From: AWTP1-9 sp035703165
Lineage (GTDB): Bacteria; Bacteroidota; Bacteroidia; Chitinophagales; Chitinophagaceae
Direction: 5' to 3'
Length of the DNA: 10,851 nt
NCBI GenBank assembly: GCA_035703165.1
Contig: DASSYR010000101.1
Span: forward strand, 1 to 10,851
Shown here: positions 5,770 to 10,851 of the stretch, one piece after another
How positions within the stretch are numbered: position 1 is the stretch's first letter
Layout of the letters: the number at the start of each line of letters is the position of its first letter
Made by a program: the position numbers and the translations under genes
The notes under the pieces: model-generated
Seen by the model: the letters and a program-made list of their open reading frames with translations, nothing else
What the model was told of the DNA's origin: nothing
The model's database searches: none

Positions 5770-6384
5770 CTAGTTGCTCGTTGAAAATCCTATAGGTTTG
5801 CTTCCTAAGTTTGGATTAAACAATTTATTTAGCTCCTGTATCTTATCATCATACCCCTGTTTTGTTAGTACCCTGTTGTTCAGCAACCAATTCAAATTGT
5901 CAAATTGAGTTGCAAATTCCAAATTACGTGTTAGTTGTCCATATTTGGAAAGTAAGTAGCCATTTCTCTCCTTTAAAATTTGCTGAATAAACTGTTCTAC
6001 ATCTTCTATACTTGGTTTATTGGCTAAAAACTCAAGTTTCACATTTTCAGTAGTCTGTAAATAAACTTTTTTAACACGGGTTCTAAAGTAATAAAAGAAA
6101 CCAATCAAGGATATGCTCAACCACAGTGGTACGGCGATTGGGTCAACAGTTTTATCTGAAAAGTTAAGAACGAAAACGAACAGAGCTATAGCTGCAAATA
6201 CACCTGCAACCGCCAAAGCCCCTTTATTCTGTTCTGTTATGGTAGCTTTGTTTGTTTTAATCTGTTCGAAAGGAAAATGAAATTCAGAACCATCACTTTT
6301 TGATTGTATATTTCTGATCAATCCTGTGTCAACTATTGTGTAAGTGACCGATTTAAATCCTATTTTTTGCTTCAAGGTTTTCAT
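5770..6384 (-). CDS. Two-helix membrane protein with C-terminal SHOCT-like motif (204 aa)
   Basis: The N-terminal 50 residues are soluble and beta-rich (YTIVDTGLIRN, FHFPFEQIKTNKATI), suggesting a PH-like or bacterial membrane-anchored sensor fold. Two helices follow at about 56-74 and 84-100. The C-terminal part is cytosolic. Residues 163-188 (LNWLLNNRVLTKQGYDDKIQELNKLF) fit the SHOCT pattern, a short helical motif with a hydrophobic run, a turn containing (I/L)T, then an aromatic and K..L, often at C-termini of membrane proteins. Function is unknown. It stands alone between an element edge at 5763 and the inverted repeat starting at 6417. The start ATG at 6382-6384 lies about 33 bp from that repeat, so its promoter would have to overlap the repeat. 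Confidence 0.7.
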   Translation of the reverse strand: MKTLKQKIGFKSVTYTIVDTGLIRNIQSKSDGSEFHFPFEQIKTNKATITEQNKGALAVAGVFAAIALFVFVLNFSDKTVDPIAVPLWLSISLIGFFYYFRTRVKKVYLQTTENVKLEFLANKPSIEDVEQFIQQILKERNGYLLSKYGQLTRNLEFATQFDNLNWLLNNRVLTKQGYDDKIQELNKLFNPNLGSKPIGFSTSN

Positions 6385-6416
6385 TAGATTATATTTCTAT
6401 GAATAGGTTTGAAAAA

Positions 6417-6562
6417 CATTACAACCAACGTTCTGCAGCCTGCTGCTGTACCGGCTTAGAATCGTTAATCTGTCATGCTAAGATATGAAAATACTGAGAA
6501 GTAAAAAGCTTAAACACTGAACATTAACCGGCATAGTAGCAGGCTGCTGTTATGCCCAGTGC
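6417..6562. repeat. Intergenic inverted-repeat element 3 (attC-like)
   Basis: The arms 6428-6454 and 6528-6554 pair at their core GCAGCCTGCT and end in CCGG on the inner side, with 17 of 20 core positions complementary and G-T wobbles elsewhere. The loop is 73 nt. The outer edges are outward GTTGGTTGTAATG (minus, 6417-6429) and GTTATGCCCAGTGC (plus, 6549-6562), each followed by a run of T. The left edge matches the edge at 5751-5763 closely (GTTGGCTGTAGTG). It separates the 5770-6384 and 6641-6994 genes. Confidence 0.8.
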
Positions 6563-6640
6563 TTTTTCTGTCGTTTGTTTTCATTAGTTCGTAGTCCACT
6601 AAAATAGTTTTTTTACGATGTCAAATATTGCAATAATTGC

Positions 6641-6994
6641 TCAAATTGTCGAGGGAAGAAAAACCCAAAACAAAGTAAAATAAAGTCCTCGTTTAAACAT
6701 TTTTGGTCCGTATGTCAAGCTACGTTTAATGAACACTTCTGTCAGCCAACCTAATGTGTATCCCATATTGCATAAAAAAGCAAATATTGGAATCATAATT
6801 GGTTCGTAAAAGTCTTCACCAGGCTCTAAGTGAACACGTCCAGAAGCAGCCGTCAACATAATAACTAAGCTAAGAATACCTGCAATTAAAACAATTATGT
6901 TATACAAAATACGTCTAAGTTTCCACCAAATAATGATTTGAAAGAAGGTTCTGTCCTCTGTCTTTACTTGTGGTAACTTGTCTAAATATTTCAT
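6641..6994 (-). CDS. Small multi-pass membrane protein (117 aa)
   Basis: I do not recognise the family. The first 25 residues are amphipathic with a WW pair and a basic KLRR turn (25-28). Membrane helices are predicted at about 28-50 (NIIVLIAGILSLVIMLTA), 64-86 (EPIMIPIFAFLCNMGYTLGWL) and 101-114. Loops carry conserved-looking charged residues (GRVHLEPGEDFYEP, 52-65; FIKRSLTYGPKMFKRG, 88-103). No catalytic motif is visible. It lies alone between two attC-like elements (6417-6562 and 7051-7146), the layout of a single-gene cassette. ATG 6992-6994 gives the only plausible start for this frame. Confidence 0.65.
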   Translation of the reverse strand: MKYLDKLPQVKTEDRTFFQIIIWWKLRRILYNIIVLIAGILSLVIMLTAASGRVHLEPGEDFYEPIMIPIFAFLCNMGYTLGWLTEVFIKRSLTYGPKMFKRGLYFTLFWVFLPSTI

Positions 6995-7050
6995 TGTCGA
7001 TTGGTCTGCTTATGTTGTGATGTCTGTCTGTTAAGTTTGTTTAAATTTGT

Positions 7051-7146
7051 CGCTAACTTTATGATTACTGTCTTGTCACTAATAGCTATCGGGACCAACT
7101 TTGCACATCACCCCGCCTGACGCAAAACCCGTGTTACTTGCCGTGC
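7051..7146. repeat. Degenerate intergenic element 4
   Basis: The right edge is GTTACTTGCCGTGC (7133-7146), preceded by CCCGT and the GC-rich arm CCCCGCCTGACGCAAAACCCGT (about 7111-7132). The left edge is an outward GTTAGCGAC on the minus strand (7049-7057). No convincing left arm complementary to the GC-rich right arm is present, so one half appears lost or highly diverged. It separates 6641-6994 from the antiporter gene. Confidence 0.6.
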
Positions 7147-7185
7147 TGTTTGCGCTTTTATTTCGTCTTTATACACCTGAAACTG

Positions 7186-8256
7186 TCATGGATATACAAT
7201 TAGATAAATAAAAGCCATCAAGTTTACGAGCAAAACAGTTCCATAAACGACATTGCTTCGTCCACTGTTAAGTGATAGCATAACTGTGATTACTGATAAC
7301 ATAAGCAATACAATCGATAAGTAGTCTAATCCGAGAACAAGTTTAATGTTATAAAAATAGCAAACAGTTGAAACAGCAGGAATTGTCAGTCCTATACTTG
7401 CTAATGCTGAACCTAAAGCTAAATTTAGACTTGTTTGTAATTTATTATTTCTTGCTGCAATAATAGCAGCTATCCCTTCTGGAAGCAGAATTATGGTGGC
7501 AATCATAATTCCAACCAAAGTCTTAGGCAAATTATAACTTAACACAATTGTTTCGATTGTAGGCGATAGTGTCTTAGCGAGTAAAACCACAATAGTCAAA
7601 CTAACTAAGAGAAAAACAACACTTGTTATAAGGTTTCTATTTGTCACAATTGAAGTAATAGATTTGTTCAAGTGGTCTCCTTTTGTTAGAAAATACTCTC
7701 GGTGTCTGATTGTCTGTGCAAAAATAAATGCAATATAGATAAGAATACAAGCAATAGAAACAAAAAGTAGTTGAGATGAAGAATAATAGGGTCCAGAAAT
7801 GCTTTTAGTAAAGGTCGGTAATATGAGCGTAAACACTAAAATTGAAACAAGTGAAACTAAAGCTATAGTAACAGAATGCTTTGAAAAAGTCTGTTCGTGA
7901 TGTTTAAGTCCGCCAATAAAAAGACATAATCCAACAATACCATTCAATATGAGCATCGTTGCAGCATAAACAGTGTCACGAGCCAAAGAAACCGCTTCAT
8001 TACCACCTGAAATCATTAGAGAAACAATTACAGATACTTCAATAATTGTTATTGCCACCGCCAAAATTATTGTCCCATAAGGTTCGCCAACTCTACGAGC
8101 AACTATCTCTGAATGATGAACTGCCGACATAACTGAACCAATAAGAAGTAGTCCAGCCAAAATTTGAAAAAAAATACTGTTGTAAATATAGCCTGAAAAG
8201 AAAAGTAGGCAAGCCAGTAATGGCATAGTTATAGTCCATTTATATAATAGTTTCAT
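7186..8256 (-). CDS. ChaA-type cation/proton antiporter (CaCA superfamily)
   Basis: About ten hydrophobic segments arranged in two halves, with motifs of the ChaA/ionic-transporter branch. The first alpha-repeat signature is RVGEPYGTIILAVAITIIEVSVI (55-77), with E58 and E73. ARDTVYAATML..NGIVG (92-109) and GGLKHHEQTF (115-124) follow. The second alpha-repeat is LLPEGIAAIIAARN (257-270) with E260, then LNLALGSALASIGLTIP (277-293). Paired acidic residues in the two repeats are the ion-binding hallmark of CaCA exchangers, which swap Ca2+ (or Na+/K+) for protons across the inner membrane. At 356 residues it is close to the usual 350-370. A lone gene between two elements, it would be a stress or ion-tolerance cargo. 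Cation specificity cannot be read from sequence. Confidence 0.9.
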   Translation of the reverse strand: MKLLYKWTITMPLLACLLFFSGYIYNSIFFQILAGLLLIGSVMSAVHHSEIVARRVGEPYGTIILAVAITIIEVSVIVSLMISGGNEAVSLARDTVYAATMLILNGIVGLCLFIGGLKHHEQTFSKHSVTIALVSLVSILVFTLILPTFTKSISGPYYSSSQLLFVSIACILIYIAFIFAQTIRHREYFLTKGDHLNKSITSIVTNRNLITSVVFLLVSLTIVVLLAKTLSPTIETIVLSYNLPKTLVGIMIATIILLPEGIAAIIAARNNKLQTSLNLALGSALASIGLTIPAVSTVCYFYNIKLVLGLDYLSIVLLMLSVITVMLSLNSGRSNVVYGTVLLVNLMAFIYLIVYP

Positions 8257-8298
8257 TTTATACGAATATAATTATTTTTTTGCAGGTCTGTCTTATTA

Positions 8299-8432
8299 GC
8301 ATTGCTACTAACAACCGTATTAGCGCATTGCTCTAATATCTATTATAGGGCCTGTTATTTTTTTACGCTAATCTAAAGGATTTTTAGCTATATAAAAACA
8401 TAACATGTACAAAACAAACTGGTGTTACATGC
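8299..8432. repeat. Intergenic element 5 carrying repeat A, copy 2
   Basis: The left edge is outward GTTAGTAGCAATGC on the minus strand (8299-8312). It is nearly identical to the left edge at 3403-3416. The body 8308-8400 is copy 2 of repeat A. The right edge is GTTACATGC (8424-8432) preceded by TGGT. Arms near the edges show weak complementarity (TAACAACCGT against a TAACACCAGT-like reverse complement). The element separates the antiporter from the 8454-9698 gene. Confidence 0.65.
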
Positions 8433-8453
8433 TATATTCTCTTTATCCTTCCA

Positions 8454-9698
8454 TCATTTGAAATTAAAGAGAATCGGGAAAATAAAAGTTACAATTATTG
8501 TCCACACACCGTAAATCGGTAAAAATACAGCAATACTTTTTTCTACCATTTCAATTTCATTTCTGTCTCTTGTTGTTTTAAAAAGTCTGTACGCTACAAA
8601 AAACAAGTTTGTTAAAATAAGAACGTTCCCTCCCAATACGGCAAGTCTGTTTGGTGTAATTCCCCATTCTGAAATTCTAAATAGAATAGCCGACAACGCA
8701 ATCCCGTTTACAATTATTGTCACTACTGATAATCCAAATAAAAGCAATATTCCTATTTTACTGTCGGAATGTTTTGAAGTCTCAGCGACAGAAAAAAGAA
8801 TGATCGCCATTACGCCTATTAAAAGCAAATTGAAAATTAAAAGAAACTCCCGGTCGTTGTATGGGTCTTTTCCGGTTCCGATAACTGCAATAAGATAAAT
8901 TACAAGTGTTGCCAGTACTAAAGGAGTAAATACTTTGGCAATTACCGGAGAAACTTTATTAACTAATTGTGGATTTGTTTGAACAAGGTATGTCCCGACA
9001 ATTGGCGCTGCGGCAAGACCCCAAACAACTATATATTCTAAATAAAACTCACGAATTTCTATTTTGATAAGAGAGAACAATCCAATAGTAATTCCCGTTA
9101 ATATTGCTCCTGCAATCAGAATTATAGCAGTCATAACAAGCAGGTCTCCGTTATACCTTAAAAAATCCAATCGCTTGTGATAGCTTTTCAAATTATTTCC
9201 GACAAACGTATAGCCTAACACCGCCCATAAAAACAGGGGCAAATGAATACAGGCAAGTATAAGCGTGTCGCTTTTTGAATTACCAGGGAGAACATTAATA
9301 TAGACAGCAGAAATTAATATTGCGGCTGAAATAGCAATTACTTTCTTTAGTTGCATACTTTGCCGCCATGAAAAATAAGCTGCCAGAAGAGGAAAAACTA
9401 CAAACGCCGTATTTCTCGGGTAAAAGAAATCATACGTAATAGCGGTAAACGCAGGAATTTTAGCAATTAGTCCCGCAATGAAAGAGACAACAATCACAAA
9501 AATCAATTCATTATTTGTTCCCCAGGAAATTTCTTCATCTTCAAAGTTCAATCGTTCGTTCCAAATTTGAGCTGTCGGACTGTCTTGTATGTTTGTGAAG
9601 ATAAGATTGAATTCTTTCTTGAAAGTCGCTTTGTTGTCCCGATACAATTTTTCAAGTTGCCTTGGGTTATTCAAGTTATTTATTATTTCTTCTTTCAT
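8454..9698 (-). CDS. DUF4153-like polytopic membrane protein (414 aa)
   Basis: A soluble N-terminal segment of about 58 residues (RQLEKLYRDNKATFKKEFNLIF... then W43-N44-E45-R46-L47-N48-F49) precedes roughly ten or eleven membrane helices between 62 and 412. The LYRxN...F..AF...W..RL.F opening and the late SEWGITPNRLAVLGGN (343-358) stretch recall DUF4153-type proteins of Bacteroidota, which carry a similar 'E.G.T.NRY' signature near the C-terminal third. Their function is unknown; they are inner-membrane proteins. It is the only gene between 8432 and 9750. No regulator or partner is adjacent, except a TGGTA-containing operator-like motif upstream. The family assignment is by eye. Confidence 0.65.
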   Translation of the reverse strand: MKEEIINNLNNPRQLEKLYRDNKATFKKEFNLIFTNIQDSPTAQIWNERLNFEDEEISWGTNNELIFVIVVSFIAGLIAKIPAFTAITYDFFYPRNTAFVVFPLLAAYFSWRQSMQLKKVIAISAAILISAVYINVLPGNSKSDTLILACIHLPLFLWAVLGYTFVGNNLKSYHKRLDFLRYNGDLLVMTAIILIAGAILTGITIGLFSLIKIEIREFYLEYIVVWGLAAAPIVGTYLVQTNPQLVNKVSPVIAKVFTPLVLATLVIYLIAVIGTGKDPYNDREFLLIFNLLLIGVMAIILFSVAETSKHSDSKIGILLLFGLSVVTIIVNGIALSAILFRISEWGITPNRLAVLGGNVLILTNLFFVAYRLFKTTRDRNEIEMVEKSIAVFLPIYGVWTIIVTFIFPILFNFK

Positions 9699-9749
9699 TT
9701 TATCAGATTGTCTGTTGTCCTTATCTGGATATAATAGTTTGGGGTTCTG

Positions 9750-9769
9750 TACCAGATTGGCATACCACT
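9750..9769. promoter_or_regulatory. Possible operator with spaced TACCA boxes
   Basis: Upstream of the 8454-9698 gene, 52 bp from its start, TACCAGATTGGCATACCA (9750-9768) contains two TACCA boxes and a central CCAGATTGG near-palindrome. Read on the minus strand it is TGGTATGCCAATCTGGTA, similar in form to GntR-type operators (TGGTAT...ATACCA) but not a perfect match. No GntR regulator lies in the window. It may be a relic. Confidence 0.3.
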
Positions 9770-9884
9770 AATATAAAAAAATGCTATTAAAGTACCGCCT
9801 GACACCAAGCTCTTATGCATAAAAAAGGTGTTTAGAGAAGGGTAGTCAGTGAATTAACTTCATGGGTACAAAATATTACGTAAC

Positions 9885-10078
9885 AACATTAAAACTCTAA
9901 ACGCCATAACTAAAGTTACAGCAAGTTTTGCAAACAAGACAGTGTATGTTGGATTGGACATACATAAACACGGTTGGAAGGCTGCTATTTACCCGGGGGA
10001 ACAAAATATCTGCAACATTCATCAGCTGCCTGCGCCACAGGCCTTAAGTCATTATCTACGGCAAACTTTTGTTGTAAA
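9885..10078 (+). pseudogene. IS110-family transposase N-terminal remnant
   Basis: The open frame (9858-10121) contains ITKVTASFANKTVYVGLDIHKHGWKAAIYPG, the typical IS110-family opening. It has the (Y)VGLD(I/V)HK box, whose Asp is the first residue of the DEDD catalytic set, followed by a W-containing strand. Similarity fades after about ALSHYLRQTF, where the rest of the transposase is absent. No in-frame ATG precedes it. It is 5'- and 3'-decayed, and its tail overlaps the end of the 10099-10434 gene on the other strand. It is therefore a dead insertion-sequence fragment, distinct in sequence from the IS110-type start at 10721. Confidence 0.75.
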
Positions 10079-10098
10079 CAGTTTTGTCATTTTGGTAA

Positions 10099-10434
10099 TC
10101 AACTTATCTTCTCAACGATGACAGCGGTTCCGTAGGCAAGAACTTCGGTAATACCATTCATTACTTCATTAGCATCATACCTCATATTTATGATGGCATT
10201 GCAACCGAGCTCCTGACCGTGTTTCATCATTAATTGCAAAGCATCTTCTCTTGTTCGCTCACATAATTCGGTATAAATAATACTTCTGCCGCCGAATAAT
10301 GCCATAAAACCTCCTGCTATATTTCCAAGCAGGCTTCTTGATCGAACTGTTATTCCCCTGACTAAACCTAAATGCCTGGTAATCCGGTAACCTTCAAGCG
10401 CATTGCTGGTTGTGATTAAAATAACTTCATTCAT
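10099..10434 (-). CDS. ybjQ: YbjQ/UPF0145 (DUF74) family protein
   Basis: All family landmarks are present: an N-terminal strand with a TTSNALEGYRI turn (8-18), GLVRGITVRSRS (23-34), the hydrophobic GGFMALFGGRS (41-51), YTELCERTREDALQLMMKHGQELGCNAIINMRYD (54-87), and the terminal YGTAVIVE (101-108), which is diagnostic. The length of 111 is standard (about 103-110). YbjQ proteins are small cytosolic proteins that form oligomeric rings; their function is unknown (annotated as possible heavy-metal-binding). It lies on the minus strand between two IS110-type relics, as though flanked by insertion events. Upstream on the minus strand is TACTTTCG, one mismatch from the -7 consensus TAnnTTTG, with no good -33 partner. 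Confidence 0.93.
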   Translation of the reverse strand: MNEVILITTSNALEGYRITRHLGLVRGITVRSRSLLGNIAGGFMALFGGRSIIYTELCERTREDALQLMMKHGQELGCNAIINMRYDANEVMNGITEVLAYGTAVIVEKIS

Positions 10435-10559
10435 AAATGTTCTTTTAGTTTGATGAATTTGACAATTGCGGCGAAAGTAAAAGCATTGGCGATATTCTGT
10501 GTTCCGTCTGCCTGGAGCCGTTGCCTTTAGATTTGCCCAATCAATAATACCTTCATAAA

Positions 10560-10720
10560 AAAAGACAGCAGAGGTGAACTAAGAGACGTTGTAAGCTTTT
10601 GGCTTATTCCCAGCATTAGTCCTCTGCTGTTTTAAGAATTAGCATTAAATAGAATGTTGGGCTCACGACCCATTAAAGGCGTTAATGCAATTCTATTGTT
10701 TAACTCGTAAAAGCAAAGTT
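10560..10720 (+). ncRNA. Candidate IS110 bridge-RNA region (structured 5' non-coding end)
   Basis: The 160 bases before the transposase start are densely self-complementary. ACAGCAGAGG (10565-10574) pairs perfectly with CCTCTGCTGT (10621-10630) around a 46-nt loop that includes AAGC/GCTT. GCATTAA (10642-10648) pairs with TTAATGC (10682-10688). AATAGAAT (10648-10655) can pair with ATTCTATT (10690-10697) as an alternative, and TGGG (10658-10661) pairs with CCCA (10669-10672). IS110-group elements are known to encode a bridge RNA with guide loops in the non-coding left end upstream of the transposase. Position and structure match; guide specificity and transcription are inferred. No left terminus of the element is identified. 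Confidence 0.55.
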
Positions 10721-10851
10721 ATGAAAAAGTCATTTTCTGTTTTTATTGGGATTGATGTTTCAAAATTTAAGTTAGATGTCTGCTGTTTACAGGCAGATGG
10801 AAAGCAAGGACAACATCAGGTATTTGACAACACATTGAAAGGTATCAGGGT
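10721..10851 (+). CDS. IS110-family transposase, N-terminal part (runs off the window)
   Basis: The first 43 residues, MKKSFSVFIGIDVSKFKLDV then CCLQADGKQ..., carry the GIDVSK..LDV motif opening the RuvC-like DEDD domain of IS110 recombinases, with D12 as the first catalytic Asp. The remaining Glu-Asp-Asp residues and the C-terminal serine-containing domain lie beyond the window. The gene starts with ATG after an AT-rich leader. The structured non-coding region upstream fits the IS110 group, where the RNA is encoded 5' of the transposase. Sequence differs from the remnant at 9885-10078 (VGLDIHKHGW), so they are different elements. Confidence 0.9.
   Translation, partial: MKKSFSVFIGIDVSKFKLDVCCLQADGKQGQHQVFDNTLKGIR

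Noticed and set aside
9589..9771. 60-codon plus-strand open frame opposite the 8454-9698 gene start
   Set aside because: It overlaps the well-supported minus-strand gene and has no independent support.
1..10851. CRISPR array, tRNA or rRNA gene
   Set aside because: No regularly spaced short repeats, and no tRNA cloverleaf or rRNA-like sequence was seen. The repeats present are long and few.
1..10851. Integron integrase gene that would explain the attC-like elements
   Set aside because: No tyrosine-recombinase protein is encoded in the window; any integrase must lie elsewhere or the elements use another mechanism.

Overview
The window looks like an accessory stretch of a Bacteroidota chromosome. 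The reasons are the AT-rich coding sequence, the near absence of Shine-Dalgarno sites, one clean Bacteroidota-type promoter (TTTG, 20 bp, TATTTTTG), and proteins of a Bacteroidota flavour. No ribosomal RNA, tRNA or core housekeeping operon is visible, so the genus cannot be named.

Layout, left to right. Positions 1-233 are mostly non-coding. Two small minus-strand genes follow: an unrecognised 100-residue protein (234-536) and a free-standing beta barrel resembling EF-Tu domain II (614-919). After a long inverted repeat (943-1089) comes a minus-strand pair overlapping by 4 bp: an NdpA/YejK-like nucleoid-associated protein (2300-3316) and a membrane protein with a large cytosolic N-terminus (1116-2303). 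Positions 3317-3952 hold repeats, a hairpin element and an operator-promoter. These drive a plus-strand operon (3953-5478): an XRE-Panacea antitoxin, a RelE-like toxin, a small SANT/Myb-like protein, and a fourth gene broken by a repeat segment. Minus-strand units follow: a SHOCT-like membrane protein (5770-6384), a small membrane protein (6641-6994), a ChaA-type cation/proton antiporter (7186-8256) and a DUF4153-like membrane protein (8454-9698). The right end has an IS110-type transposase remnant, a YbjQ-family gene (10099-10434), a structured non-coding region and the start of an IS110-family transposase running off the window.

The organising pattern is that from 943 to about 8432 nearly every gene or short operon lies alone between intergenic elements of roughly 95-310 bp. 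These elements share an outward-pointing edge motif near YGTTRGCTGYARTGC, often preceded on the inner side by CCCRTG. At least two have long GC-rich imperfect inverted arms with bulged bases. This resembles a gene-cassette array with attC-like sites, although no integrase is visible and strand orientation is mixed.

The cargo fits a mobile or defensive region: a toxin-antitoxin operon, the NdpA-like/membrane-protein pair, several small orphan membrane proteins and insertion-sequence debris. The NdpA-like/membrane pair is the best candidate for an uncharacterised system. The element array is the best candidate for an undescribed mobility mechanism. Both are inferences.
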